Assembly (NCBI GenBank): GCA_964563295.1
Contig: CAZLWX010000021.1
Span: 1 to 43,359 of the forward strand
DNA: 43,359 nt
DNA from: Chryseosolibacter sp964563295
Lineage (GTDB): Bacteria > Bacteroidota > Bacteroidia > Cytophagales > Cyclobacteriaceae
Direction: 5' to 3'
Positions 7,245 through 15,842 of this stretch are shown piece by piece. Within the stretch, counting starts at the first letter, position 1. Every line of letters starts with the position of its first letter. The notes under the pieces were generated by a model, which did not search any database, was not told the DNA's origin, and saw nothing but the letters and a program-made list of their open reading frames with translations. The position numbers and the translations under genes were made by a program.

Positions 7245-9121
7245 ACCGTGCGAAGCAATCGAAGCTGCTGCTTCAATTCTTTGAGGTGATCACTCGCCTC
7301 CTGAATTTTTCCATTGAACTCCTCGCGCACCTTTTCGGCATTCTGCGACCTTCCAAAGAACTCAATGTTGTTTTTCCACAACGCGATGTCGTTCTCGACT
7401 TTGGATATTTTCTTGCGGATAACCTGCTCTTTCTGGTATATCTTCCTGTCGGCCATCGGATCTTTGCGCAGATCGCTTAACTGATTTTCGAGCATCAGCC
7501 TGCTCTTCTCATCGTCAGAGATGCCTGGTATGCCATTCACGAAACGCTGCACGGCCTCATGGTAGCGCGTTTTCATCGCGACGATATCCTTCTTCGGCAC
7601 GAAGCCGATAGAAGTATAGCGTTCTTGCAGGTCTTTCAACAATTCAATCGACGCGGTCCCTTCATTGGCGTGTTTCTCCAGCTCTTCGCAGACGGCGGTT
7701 TTCACGTTGAGGTTGTCGATCTGTTCTTGTTCGACTTTCCCCTGCTGTCCGCGGCGCTGGGCAAAGAAGTAGTCGCAGGCGTCTTTGAATTCCTTAAAAA
7801 CTTTTTCGCGGTATTTTTCCGGAACGGGTCCAACGTCTTTCCATTTTTGTTGAAGGTCTTTCAGCTCGTTGGAAGTCTTCTCCCAGTCTTCGCTCTCCTT
7901 CAGTTCCAATGCCTTCTTGACCAATTCATTCTTCAGCGCCAGATTTTGCTCGCGCTCTTCATCGAGCTTTTTGAAGAAGGCGCTCTTGTTGCTGAAGAAC
8001 GTCTTGAAAGCCGACCAGAAGCGCTTGTTAACCTCTCTGGCTTTGGCGCGCGGCAATCCACCGACGACTTCCCACCGTTTCTGGAGTTCCAGGATTTGCT
8101 TCGTTTTCTCATTCCACTCCTTTATCCGGTCGGTCTGGAATGTCGCGAATATTTGTACATCCTCGGCGAGCTGCTGTTTGGCCGCCAGGTTGGTGTGCAA
8201 GTCTGACTGCAGTTTTTGCAAGTACTCATCGCGACGGGCGTATACTGCGTCGGATGCGGCTTTGAACCGTTGCCAAACGGATTCTTTGTCTTCTTTCGGA
8301 ACAGGCCCGATATGCTTGAACTCGTGGTGCAGTTCGTTGAGCTCGCGAATGGCATCTTTGATTATTTCTACAGAAGCTAATTTCTCGGCACGCGTGCACA
8401 ATTCGAGTTTCCCTTCGAGATTTTTCTTGCGATCGAGTTCCTTGAGTTCAAAGTAGATGCTCTGATTGTCGTAGTACCGGTCGACAAGTGCATGATAGTT
8501 GGCCCAGAGCGTTTTAGCCTGCGGACCCGGTACTGGCCCGGTACTTCGCCATTCTTTCTGAAGTTCTTTGAAGGCCTCGAACTGGTGTGAGCTGTCCGGG
8601 TCCTCCATCATCAGGCGCAGTTTCTCGATGATCTCCTGCTTGCGCCGAAGATTTTCAACCTTCTGGTCTTCCTGCTCACGGAGGTGCTGAGCCTTCCGGT
8701 CGCGAATAAGCTTCAAATTGGCGTCGAATGCGATGTCGAGGTCGTCGCCCTTATAATCGAAGTCTTCAGCAGTTCCACCCTCTGCCACGAACTTCTCCAG
8801 CGCTGTCGTCCGCTCCTTCTCCCGAAATTCGTCGTACAAGGGTTTGATTTCGCGAAGGATTGAATCGACTTTCTGAAAATTGTTGTCGCGGGAGAGTTCC
8901 TTGATGACGTCGACGAGCTGTGCTTTGGAGTAGTCACTGTAATCGACGTGCTTGTGCTCCTCATCGAAGTCGGCCGTCGATTCGTCGTGCTCATGGAGAT
9001 CGGCCTCTGATTGAAGCGCGCCGCGCACCGTCTCCGGGCCTGACCCCGTCGTTTGTTGTTCGTCAATAGACTCCAGCTCTCTTTTTTCGTCTTCCAATTT
9101 CATGGTCACAGTCTCGTCCAT
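7241..9121 (-). CDS. DUF349-repeat coiled-coil protein
   Basis: A 626-residue, highly charged, largely helical protein. Repeated ~70-residue units carry the DUF349 signature (LQKEWRSTGPVPG, HHEFKHIGPVPKED, QKRWEVVGGLPRAK, QQKWKDVGPVPEKYRE, QERYTSIGFVPKKD), at least five copies, each with a W/I-x-x-x-G-x-V/L-P core. The N-terminal ~100 residues are acidic and probably disordered. Proteins with these repeats are widespread in Bacteroidota and actinobacteria; their function is not established, though some studies of distant relatives link them to stress or nucleic-acid binding. The start could be Met1 or Met7 (MKLEDEKREL). It lies 33 bases behind yqgE on the same strand and may be cotranscribed. 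Confidence 0.85.
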   Translation of the reverse strand: MDETVTMKLEDEKRELESIDEQQTTGSGPETVRGALQSEADLHEHDESTADFDEEHKHVDYSDYSKAQLVDVIKELSRDNNFQKVDSILREIKPLYDEFREKERTTALEKFVAEGGTAEDFDYKGDDLDIAFDANLKLIRDRKAQHLREQEDQKVENLRRKQEIIEKLRLMMEDPDSSHQFEAFKELQKEWRSTGPVPGPQAKTLWANYHALVDRYYDNQSIYFELKELDRKKNLEGKLELCTRAEKLASVEIIKDAIRELNELHHEFKHIGPVPKEDKESVWQRFKAASDAVYARRDEYLQKLQSDLHTNLAAKQQLAEDVQIFATFQTDRIKEWNEKTKQILELQKRWEVVGGLPRAKAREVNKRFWSAFKTFFSNKSAFFKKLDEEREQNLALKNELVKKALELKESEDWEKTSNELKDLQQKWKDVGPVPEKYREKVFKEFKDACDYFFAQRRGQQGKVEQEQIDNLNVKTAVCEELEKHANEGTASIELLKDLQERYTSIGFVPKKDIVAMKTRYHEAVQRFVNGIPGISDDEKSRLMLENQLSDLRKDPMADRKIYQKEQVIRKKISKVENDIALWKNNIEFFGRSQNAEKVREEFNGKIQEASDHLKELKQQLRLLRTV

Positions 9122-9154
9122 TACTCCGTCTTTTCGCTAAGTTACTAAAATTGA

Positions 9155-9730
9155 CTAATTCAATCTTGGATCCTGCGGGTAGTTGGAATACACGGAAAAC
9201 CGGCCGCCCATGTTGCCCAAAGCTTGTCTCCACATCGCCTGCGGTTCGGTATCAAACAGCAGTTGATCGGTAATAAAATCGCATACGATCCAGGAATCCT
9301 GATCCAATTCAGCATCCAGCTGTCCTGGTCCCCAGCCGCTGTAGCCCAGGAAAAAACGGATATCCTCTGCGGAAACCTGTTTGGTATCGCAAAGCAGGAT
9401 CAGGTTTTCAAAATCACCCCCCCAATACACGTTAGCGGCGATTTCGACCGCATTGTTCACATTGCTGCGACGATGTATAAAGTGCAGGGTATCCTGTTGT
9501 ACCGGTCCCCCAACGTACACCACGTTGTCGATCGCGCTGATGTCCTCAATTACTTCATGTACTTTTAATATCGATGGCTTATTAAGCACAAATCCAAATG
9601 ACCCCTCGTCGTTATGTTCACACAACAATACAACAGTCCTCTCGAAATTCGGGTCCGGCAGGAAAGGCTCGGAAATCAGCAGGCGGCCTTTCTCGGGTTC
9701 CAATTTGTTTCTGTACTTAAAAAATTCCAT
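9155..9730 (-). CDS. YqgE/AlgH family protein
   Basis: 191 residues, the usual length for the family (DUF179). Family-typical motifs are GRLLISEPFLPDPNFERTVV near the N terminus, EGSFGFVLNKP at about 50, VYVGGPVQQDTLHFIH and FFLGYSGWGPGQLDAEL, followed by WIVCDF. There is no signal peptide or membrane segment, so it is cytosolic. The molecular function is not known; members are conserved near housekeeping genes. The upstream 190-base gap divergent to pdxH holds a good promoter for it. Confidence 0.93.
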   Translation of the reverse strand: MEFFKYRNKLEPEKGRLLISEPFLPDPNFERTVVLLCEHNDEGSFGFVLNKPSILKVHEVIEDISAIDNVVYVGGPVQQDTLHFIHRRSNVNNAVEIAANVYWGGDFENLILLCDTKQVSAEDIRFFLGYSGWGPGQLDAELDQDSWIVCDFITDQLLFDTEPQAMWRQALGNMGGRFSVYSNYPQDPRLN

Positions 9731-9760
9731 GCGTATTTGTCAAGGTGAGAAACTTCGCTG

Positions 9761-9790
9761 CAAAGATCAATCGAGACTTGGAGAAATCAA
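9761..9790 (-). promoter_or_regulatory. Promoter of yqgE
   Basis: On the minus strand TTG (9790-9788), 19 bases, then GATCTTTG (9768-9761), one mismatch to TAnnTTTG. RNA would start near 9754, about 24 bases before the yqgE ATG at 9730. Confidence 0.55.
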
Positions 9791-9921
9791 GGAATTCTTA
9801 ACCTCAATAAAATACTTCCGGTTCATCTATGCAAATCTTATTTCTTTGATAAATTTCGTGCCTGCAACAAGGAAAACAATATTTTGCCCTGGGAATTTCG
9901 TCGCACATTTCATGACCATTT

Positions 9922-10566
9922 ATGACAAGCAACCTCGCACAATTAAGAAAAGAATATTCGAGGGCAAGTCTCGATATCTCTAATGTGCTGGCTGACCCGA
10001 TAAAGCAGTTTGAAAAGTGGTTCGATGAAACGTTAAAAGCGGGAATCACCGAACCCAACGCGATGCACCTGGCCACCGCAACGGAAGACGGCAGGCCATC
10101 ATCACGCGTGGTCCTGCTGAAAGGGATTGTAGAGGGTGGCTTTGTCTTTTACACGAACTACCAAAGCAGAAAGGGAAAAGCGCTGGATAAAAATCCGGCG
10201 TGCGCGCTCACGTTCTTCTGGCCAGAAATTGAAAGACAGATCCGCATTGAGGGCATCGCCGGACGTGTGGCCGCCACCCTGTCGGACGAATACTTTCAAA
10301 GCCGGCCTCGCAATTCCCAGATCGGGGCATGGTCATCACCCCAGAGCGCAATCATCAAGGACCGTTCAATTCTCGAAGAGCGCGTTGCACAAATGGAAGC
10401 ACGGTTTGCCCGGGAGAAGGTACTGCCCCGCCCACATCAATGGGGAGGCTACCGAGTGGACCCGTTCATGATCGAATTCTGGCAAGGAAGGCCCGGCAGG
10501 CTGCACGACAGGATCGAATTCGTCAAAACCGACGGCAGCTGGCATGTTCATCGCCTGGCACCATGA
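9922..10566 (+). CDS. pdxH: Pyridoxamine 5'-phosphate oxidase
   Basis: 214 residues, full length for PdxH. The enzyme uses FMN and O2 to oxidise pyridoxine/pyridoxamine 5'-phosphate to pyridoxal 5'-phosphate in the cytosol. Recognisable elements are NAMHLATATEDGRPSSRVVLLKG (substrate/FMN region), FVFYTNYQSRKGKAL, ALTFFWPEIERQIRIEG, and the C-terminal signature WGGYRVDPFMIEFWQGRPGRLHDR with the R-x-H-D-R end. The start MTSNLAQLRKEYSRASL matches the usual N terminus. It is a single plus-strand gene between minus-strand neighbours, ending 8 bases before the stop of bshB1. Confidence 0.96.
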   Translation: MTSNLAQLRKEYSRASLDISNVLADPIKQFEKWFDETLKAGITEPNAMHLATATEDGRPSSRVVLLKGIVEGGFVFYTNYQSRKGKALDKNPACALTFFWPEIERQIRIEGIAGRVAATLSDEYFQSRPRNSQIGAWSSPQSAIIKDRSILEERVAQMEARFAREKVLPRPHQWGGYRVDPFMIEFWQGRPGRLHDRIEFVKTDGSWHVHRLAP

Positions 10567-10574
10567 ACGACGTG

Positions 10575-11291
10575 TCAGAGCAGGTCAAAGAGGTCGCGCA
10601 CACCCGGGTAACGACGGACCGTAAAGCCTTCACCGTATTCGACACCGATCGCATGGCCGAACTCGATAGCGCGAGCCTCCACCATTTTCAAGAAGCCAGG
10701 CTTTGAAATGTAAGTCTCGGGTTCCCGGCTTGCCGCATCAAAAAACTGCGACTTGTATGCGCGTATCGACTCCATCTTTTTTTCCCAGCATTGAGAGGCA
10801 TCAACGATGAAGTCGGGCTCGATGAGTTGGCTTTGAATAAAGTGATATACGGCCCGCGGACGCCAGGCTTTCTGATCAACGCCCTCGAGTTCCGTTTTGA
10901 TCTTCATCAATCCTGAAAGAAAGCATGCATCGTACACCAACGCGGCACCCTTGCTATGGTCGACATGCCGGTCATAGATCGCGTTGGTAAGAACAATATC
11001 GGGTTGATATTTCCGAACCACGCGAATGATTGCTTTCTGGCTTTCCGGGTCATTCTGGAAGAAGCCATCTTTCAATCCAAGGTTCTCGCGCACACTAACA
11101 CCGAGGATTGCGGCGGCTGCTGCGGCCTCTTTTGCGCGGATTTCAGGCGTGCCCCTGGTCCCGAGTTCCCCTCGGGTCAGGTCGACGATGCCTACTTTCT
11201 TGCCAGCGGCAACATGGTGTGCAATAGAAGCTCCGCAACCAAGTTCAGCATCATCGGGGTGCGAGGCGAGAACAAGTATGTCGAGTTTCAT
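10575..11291 (-). CDS. bshB1: Bacillithiol biosynthesis deacetylase BshB1
   Basis: 238 residues from the preferred start MKLDILVLASHPDDAELG; the open frame extends 22 codons further to 11357, but that part runs into trxB and has no homology look. PIG-L/LmbE family zinc hydrolase: the HPDD motif lies at residues 11-14 with the later HVDH motif (YDRHVDHSKG). It deacetylates GlcNAc-malate to glucosamine-malate in the synthesis of the low-molecular-weight thiol bacillithiol. The C-terminal EYGEGFTVRRYPGVRDLFDLL and YISKPGFLKMVEARA are typical of Bacteroidota BshB1. It follows trxB by 10 bases on the same strand, so a redox operon is likely. Other bsh genes are not in the window. Confidence 0.9.
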   Translation of the reverse strand: MKLDILVLASHPDDAELGCGASIAHHVAAGKKVGIVDLTRGELGTRGTPEIRAKEAAAAAAILGVSVRENLGLKDGFFQNDPESQKAIIRVVRKYQPDIVLTNAIYDRHVDHSKGAALVYDACFLSGLMKIKTELEGVDQKAWRPRAVYHFIQSQLIEPDFIVDASQCWEKKMESIRAYKSQFFDAASREPETYISKPGFLKMVEARAIEFGHAIGVEYGEGFTVRRYPGVRDLFDLL

Positions 11292-11301
11292 AGCCAGGGG
11301 T

Positions 11302-12252
11302 CTAATCGGCAATCTCCAGTTCCTTTGCCGCCAGGAATTTTTCGGCATCCAATGCACCCATACAACCCGTGCCGGCCGCCGTCACCGCCTGCCTGTATAC
11401 CCTGTCGGCCGCATCACCCACGGCAAAAACGCCTTCCATGTTGGTGCGGCTTGACCCGGGCACCGTCTGAATGTAGCCGGTCTCGTCCATGGTGATCCAC
11501 CCTTTGAAGATGTCGGTATTAGGCTTATGCCCAATCGCAAGAAAAAAGCCCTGTATCGGAATTTCCTTTTTTTCGCCAGTCTTGTTGTTGAAAACCCTGA
11601 CTGCCGTGACCCCCTGCTCGTCCCCGAGAATTTCCTCGGTTTCAGTATTCCAATGAATCTCGATGTTCGGGGTGCTGAGCACACGTTGCTGCATGATCTT
11701 CGAGGCACGCATCTCGTCGCGGCGTACCAGCAAGTGCACCTTCGTGCAGAGCTTTGAAAGGTATGTGGACTCTTCTGCTGCAGAATCGCCAGCTCCAACA
11801 ACGGCCACTTCCCTGCCGCGATAAAAGTATCCGTCGCACACCGCGCACGCCGACACGCCCTTGTTGTTAAACTTTTCTTCGGAAGGAATGCCCAGGTATT
11901 TCGCACTGGCACCTGTAGCTATAATGACAGCCTCGGCTATTACTTCATGCTTTTCGTCAACCACCACTTTGTGTGGGTACCCCGAAAAATCCACTGATGT
12001 TACGACGCCATACCGGACGACGGTGCCGAACCGCTCGGCCTGTTTCTGGAAATCGACCATCATTTGCGGTCCGTTGATTCCATCCGGATATCCTGGATAG
12101 TTTTCAACGTCATTGGTGGTGGTGAGCTGACCGCCCGGCTGACCGCCTGTGTATAGCACTGGTTTGAGGCCTGCTCGCGCGGCATAGATGGCGGCGGTAT
12201 AGCCGGCAGGTCCGGCCCCAATAATCAGCACTTTTACAATTTCCCTGGACAT
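11302..12252 (-). CDS. trxB: Thioredoxin reductase
   Basis: 316 residues, the standard low-molecular-weight bacterial TrxB. FAD-binding GAGPAGYTAAIYAARAG (12-28) and GGQLTTT, the redox-active pair C136-AV-C139 in SACAVCDG, NADPH-binding GAGDSAAEES (~152), and the C-terminal FAD motif GVFAVGDAADRVYRQA. It passes electrons from NADPH to thioredoxin in the cytosol. The gene is separated from rpoD by a terminator that ends only 28 bases before the trxB ATG, leaving little room for a promoter. bshB1 follows directly, which ties the gene to thiol redox balance. Confidence 0.96.
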   Translation of the reverse strand: MSREIVKVLIIGAGPAGYTAAIYAARAGLKPVLYTGGQPGGQLTTTNDVENYPGYPDGINGPQMMVDFQKQAERFGTVVRYGVVTSVDFSGYPHKVVVDEKHEVIAEAVIIATGASAKYLGIPSEEKFNNKGVSACAVCDGYFYRGREVAVVGAGDSAAEESTYLSKLCTKVHLLVRRDEMRASKIMQQRVLSTPNIEIHWNTETEEILGDEQGVTAVRVFNNKTGEKKEIPIQGFFLAIGHKPNTDIFKGWITMDETGYIQTVPGSSRTNMEGVFAVGDAADRVYRQAVTAAGTGCMGALDAEKFLAAKELEIAD

Positions 12253-12279
12253 GCAATGGTATTAGTTAGGATCTATGAG

Positions 12280-12306
12280 ACAAAACAAAGGGCCCTCAGG
12301 AGCCCT
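12280..12306 (-). terminator. Rho-independent terminator after rpoD
   Basis: On the minus strand AGGGCTC pairs with GGGCCCT (12306-12300 with 12295-12289, one G-U) around CTGA and is followed by TTGTTTTGT. It lies 26 bases after the rpoD stop. Confidence 0.8.
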
Positions 12307-12332
12307 CTAAATTTTTACAGAAATAGTCATTC

Positions 12333-13196
12333 TTAACCCAGGTAAGGCTTTAAAGCTTTACTTCTTGAAGTATGGCGTAATCTCCTGATAGCCTTTTCCT
12401 TAATCTGGCGTACCCGCTCGCGGGTGAGATTGAACTTCTCGCCGATTTCCTCGAGTGTCATCGAGTGTTCGCCGTTCAATCCGAAGTATAGGGTGATTAC
12501 GTCGGCCTCGCGCTGCGTCAGAGTCGAAAGGGCTCGTTGTACTTCCCGCCGCAGCGAGTCGTTCATCAGTCCCGAGTCGGGTGTTTCCTCGCTGTCGTTC
12601 TCCAGCACGTCAAGCAGACTGTTCTCCTCTCCTTGTACGAAGGGTGCGTCCATAGACACGTGGCGTCCGGAGATCTTCATGGTGTCGACTACCTCAGCCG
12701 TAGTGACGTCAAGCACTTCGGCGAGTTCTTCAGGTGAAGGCTCGCGCTCGTACTTTTGTTCGAGCTCAGAAAAGGTCTTCGATATCTTATTGAGCGACCC
12801 AACGCGGTTGAGCGGTAGTCGTACGATGCGGGATTGTTCCGCCAAGGCCTGAAGGATCGACTGGCGTATCCACCACACCGCGTAGGAAATAAATTTGAAT
12901 CCCCGGGTTTCATCGAAGCGCTGAGCCGCCTTGATGAGGCCCAGATTCCCCTCGTTGATCAGGTCGCCGAGTGAAAGCCCCTGGTTCTGATATTGCTTGG
13001 CCACAGAAACCACAAAACGGAGATTAGCTTTCGTCAGTTTCTCCAACGCGATCTGGTCTCCCTCCTTGATCCGCTTTGCCAATTCAACTTCTTCATCCGG
13101 TGTGAGCAGGTCAACCTTGCCGATCTCCTGGAGGTATTTATCCAGCGACTGGCTTTCGCGGTTGGTGATCTGTTTACTGATTTTAAGCTGTCTCAT
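12333..13196 (-). CDS. rpoD: Primary RNA polymerase sigma factor (RpoD/SigA, short Bacteroidota type)
   Basis: 287 residues. Region 1.1 is absent, as is usual in Bacteroidota. Region 1.2 (SLDKYLQEIGKVDLLTPDEEVELAKRI), region 2 (NLRFVVSVAKQYQNQGLSLGDLINEGNLGLIKA and the -10-reading RGFKFISYAVWWIRQSI), region 3 (RIVRLPLNRVGSLNKI) and region 4 with the helix-turn-helix (TLEEIGEKFNLTRERVRQIKEKAIRRLR) are all present. It directs RNA polymerase to housekeeping promoters; several sites in this window fit its known TTG-N19-TAnnTTTG preference. A possible promoter of its own has a 21-base spacer. Confidence 0.96.
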   Translation of the reverse strand: MRQLKISKQITNRESQSLDKYLQEIGKVDLLTPDEEVELAKRIKEGDQIALEKLTKANLRFVVSVAKQYQNQGLSLGDLINEGNLGLIKAAQRFDETRGFKFISYAVWWIRQSILQALAEQSRIVRLPLNRVGSLNKISKTFSELEQKYEREPSPEELAEVLDVTTAEVVDTMKISGRHVSMDAPFVQGEENSLLDVLENDSEETPDSGLMNDSLRREVQRALSTLTQREADVITLYFGLNGEHSMTLEEIGEKFNLTRERVRQIKEKAIRRLRHTSRSKALKPYLG

Positions 13197-13222
13197 TCGA
13201 GTTTAGCGATGCTTTGATCTAA

Positions 13223-13253
13223 CAATATAACGTGAAAACTTAGTTCCAGTCAA
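13223..13253 (-). promoter_or_regulatory. Possible rpoD promoter (weak match)
   Basis: On the minus strand TTG (13253-13251), 21 bases, then TATATTG (13229-13223). Spacing and -7 box both depart from consensus, so this is a weak candidate. Confidence 0.3.
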
Positions 13254-13269
13254 TTTAGAGCTAAAACGT

Positions 13270-15417
13270 TTACGACGTCGGGGTGGTTTCCTTTTTTGGA
13301 GGCCTTGGCAATAACACTTTGCGAGACAGCCTGAATTTACCCGTTTTCTTGTCGATTTCGATCAGCTTAACCTTCACCTCCTCGCCTACTTCCAGAACGC
13401 CCTCCATGTTCTCCAGGCGCTCCCATTTGATCTCAGAGATGTGCAGGAGTCCGTCCTTGCCAGGCATGAATTCAACAAAGGCGCCGAACGGCATGATTGA
13501 TTTCACTTTTCCATCGTAGACCTGGCCTACTTCCGGCATCGCCACGATCGCCTTGATGCGCTTCATCGCCCCGTCCATCGCTTCCTTGTTGGTGGCAAAC
13601 ACGTTGACCACGCCCTTGTTATCGACTTCTTCGATCACTACAGTCGCGCCAGTAGTGTTCTGGATATCCTGGACGATCTTTCCACCGGGGCCGATCACCG
13701 CGCCAATCATCTCCTTGTCGATCAGGATCGTCTGAGCGCGAGGTGCGTGCGGTTTCAGGTCCGGTCTCGGAGCACTGATCACCTTGTTCATTTCTCCCAG
13801 GATATGCAGGCGTCCTTCGCGCGCCTGGTTCAGCGCCTCTTTCAGGACCGCGTAAGTCAGTCCCTCCACTTTGAGGTCCATCTGACACGCCGTAATGCCT
13901 TTCTCCGTGCCAGTCACCTTGAAGTCCATATCACCAAGATGATCTTCGTCTCCCAGGATATCAGAAAGTATCGCGTACTTGCCGGTTGCGGGGTCGGAAA
14001 TCATACCCATCGCAATTCCAGACACCGGTCCTTTCACAGGAATACCGGCGTCCATGAGCGCGAGTGAGCCGGCGCAAACCGTTGCCATCGACGAGGAGCC
14101 GTTCGACTCCAGGATGTCGGAGACAACGCGAACGGTATATGGGTTGTCGGCGTCCGCGGGCAACACTTGTTTGAGGGCACGCATGGCCAGGTTCCCGTGG
14201 CCCACCTCGCGCCGCCCGGGTCCGCGGTTCGGTTTCACTTCTCCTGTCGAAAATCCGGGGAAGTTATAGTGTAAAATAAATTTGTTGGATCCATCGATCA
14301 TCGCCCCATCGATCATTTGCTCATCAAGCTTGGTACCAAGCGTGACCGTCGTCAGCGATTGGGTTTCGCCGCGCGTGAAAATTGCCGAGCCGTGTGGCGA
14401 GGGAAGATAATCGACCTCACACCAAATGGGACGAATTTCGTTCGGCTTTCGACCGTCGAGGCGCACACGCTCGTTGAGAACCAGATTTCTCGATGCAGCC
14501 TTCTGGATGTCGTGATAGTAGTGTTTGACCAGATCCTTGTCGACTGTTGTATCCTCGGGCAATGAGTCAAGGTATTCGTCAATGATCTTCGAAAAACCTT
14601 CAGAGCGCAATTTCTTATTAGTGATTTTGAGCGCTGCCTGCTGGTATACCTTGTCGTAGAACATTTTCCAGAGCTCTTCCTTCAGGGCTTCATCTTTCGT
14701 TTCGTGGTCATATGTTCTTTTTTCAGTGCTCCCTACTTCCCGGGCAAGCTCGATCTGCAGTTCGCACTGTACCTTGATCGCCTCATGAGCGGCCTTCAGT
14801 GCTTCCAGCATATCATCCTCACTCACCTCTTTCATCTCACCTTCAACCATCAGGATATTGTCGATCGAGGCGGCGACGATAAGGTCTATATCGGCGCGTT
14901 CTTTTTCCTGGAGCGTTGGATTGATTTTGATATTTCCGTCAACGCGGGCCACGCGAACCTCGGAGATCGGTCCACTGAACGGGATATCAGAGACGGAAAG
15001 AGCCGCTGAAGCTGCGAAGGCCGCCAGCGCGTCGGGCAGCGAATCATGGTCTCCGGATATCAGGTATATCATGACCTGCGTTTCGGCATGATAGTCGTCC
15101 GGGAAAAGTGGCCGTATTGCGCGATCGACGAGACGGCTGATCAAGATCTCATAGTCCGACAGTCTGCTCTCGCGTTTGAGAAAGCCGCCGGGAATCTTGC
15201 CGGTGGCAGCGAATTTTTCCTGATAGTCCACCGATAACGGTAAAAAGTCGGTGCCTTCTTTTGCATCCTTGGAGGAGACGACGCTGGCGAGCAACATCGT
15301 GTTACCCATTCTCAGCACTACCGATCCATCGGCCTGGCGTGCAAGCTTACCATACTCGATTGTAATCTCACGGCCATCAGGCAGCTTACAGGTTTTTGTA
15401 ATAACAGTTGGTTTCAT
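13270..15417 (-). CDS. pnp: Polyribonucleotide nucleotidyltransferase (PNPase)
   Basis: 715 residues from the start MKPTVITKTCKLPDGREI. An in-frame ATG at 15486 would add 23 residues, but it lies within the rpsO terminator hairpin and is rejected. Domain order: first RNase PH domain (about 1-140, MGNTMLLASVVSS), helical linker, second catalytic RNase PH domain (about 320-530, SPHGSAIFTRGETQSL, and KVTGTEKGITACQMD), KH domain with GAVIGPGGK (~565), S1 domain with GKVKSIMPFGAFVEF (~640). It degrades RNA 3' to 5' using phosphate. The order rpsO then pnp is the classic one. The S1 domain is followed by a short tail RPPKKETTPTS. Confidence 0.97.
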   Translation of the reverse strand: MKPTVITKTCKLPDGREITIEYGKLARQADGSVVLRMGNTMLLASVVSSKDAKEGTDFLPLSVDYQEKFAATGKIPGGFLKRESRLSDYEILISRLVDRAIRPLFPDDYHAETQVMIYLISGDHDSLPDALAAFAASAALSVSDIPFSGPISEVRVARVDGNIKINPTLQEKERADIDLIVAASIDNILMVEGEMKEVSEDDMLEALKAAHEAIKVQCELQIELAREVGSTEKRTYDHETKDEALKEELWKMFYDKVYQQAALKITNKKLRSEGFSKIIDEYLDSLPEDTTVDKDLVKHYYHDIQKAASRNLVLNERVRLDGRKPNEIRPIWCEVDYLPSPHGSAIFTRGETQSLTTVTLGTKLDEQMIDGAMIDGSNKFILHYNFPGFSTGEVKPNRGPGRREVGHGNLAMRALKQVLPADADNPYTVRVVSDILESNGSSSMATVCAGSLALMDAGIPVKGPVSGIAMGMISDPATGKYAILSDILGDEDHLGDMDFKVTGTEKGITACQMDLKVEGLTYAVLKEALNQAREGRLHILGEMNKVISAPRPDLKPHAPRAQTILIDKEMIGAVIGPGGKIVQDIQNTTGATVVIEEVDNKGVVNVFATNKEAMDGAMKRIKAIVAMPEVGQVYDGKVKSIMPFGAFVEFMPGKDGLLHISEIKWERLENMEGVLEVGEEVKVKLIEIDKKTGKFRLSRKVLLPRPPKKETTPTS

Positions 15418-15460
15418 AAAAAATGGTAGAGGGAAGAAAGCGCGGTGCTTCCACCCGGGT

Positions 15461-15496
15461 AAAAATGTAAAAAGGGAACCCTTCATTTGGTTCCCT
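15461..15496 (-). terminator. Rho-independent terminator between rpsO and pnp
   Basis: On the minus strand AGGGAACC (15496-15489) pairs with GGTTCCCT (15480-15473), 8 bp, followed by TTTTTACATTTTT. It starts 9 bases after the rpsO stop and ends about 45 bases before the pnp ATG, so pnp needs read-through or a promoter here. A box TACATTTT close to the -7 consensus lies in the tail. Confidence 0.8.
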
Positions 15497-15504
15497 GGGG
15501 AAGC

Positions 15505-15780
15505 TTATTTTCTTAATTCAAGTTCGGCTAATATCGCTCTGTAACGGTCGATGTTGGTTTTCTGGAGGTAGTTTAGAAGCTTCTTGCGCTTCCCGACCAG
15601 TTTCATAAGGCCTTGCTGTGTGGAGAAGTCTTTCTTGTTGGCCTTCAGGTGCTCAGTCAAATGATTGATTCTGTGGGTAAACAACGCAATTTGTGACTCA
15701 GCAGAGCCGGTTTCCTCCTTCTTCTTGCCGAAACCGTGCTTTTTGAACAAATCCTGCTTGATTTCCGTGGTCAAATACAT
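15505..15780 (-). CDS. rpsO: 30S ribosomal protein S15
   Basis: 91 residues, full length. Shows the S15 signature, with SAESQIALFTHRINHLTEHLKANKKDF and the C-terminal LVGKRKKLLNYLQKTNIDRYRAIL. It binds 16S rRNA helices h20-h22 early in 30S assembly. It has its own consensus promoter upstream and a terminator downstream. It precedes pnp, as in many bacteria. Confidence 0.97.
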   Translation of the reverse strand: MYLTTEIKQDLFKKHGFGKKKEETGSAESQIALFTHRINHLTEHLKANKKDFSTQQGLMKLVGKRKKLLNYLQKTNIDRYRAILAELELRK

Positions 15781-15809
15781 CGCAAAGTTGATTTTCTAAT
15801 TTGAAGGGG

Positions 15810-15839
15810 CAAAGGTACGAATAGGGCTGCAAAATCCAA
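15810..15839 (-). promoter_or_regulatory. Promoter of rpsO (TTG-N19-TACCTTTG)
   Basis: On the minus strand TTG (15839-15837), exactly 19 bases, then TACCTTTG (15817-15810): a perfect match to the Bacteroidota consensus. RNA would start near 15803, about 23 bases before the ATG. The -33 part nearly touches the stop codon of the upstream permease gene. Confidence 0.75.
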
Positions 15840-15842
15840 ATT

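Noticed and set aside
15418..15486. Upstream ATG of pnp at 15486.
   Set aside because: It lies inside the rpsO terminator hairpin and the extra residues do not look like PNPase; the start at 15417 is preferred.
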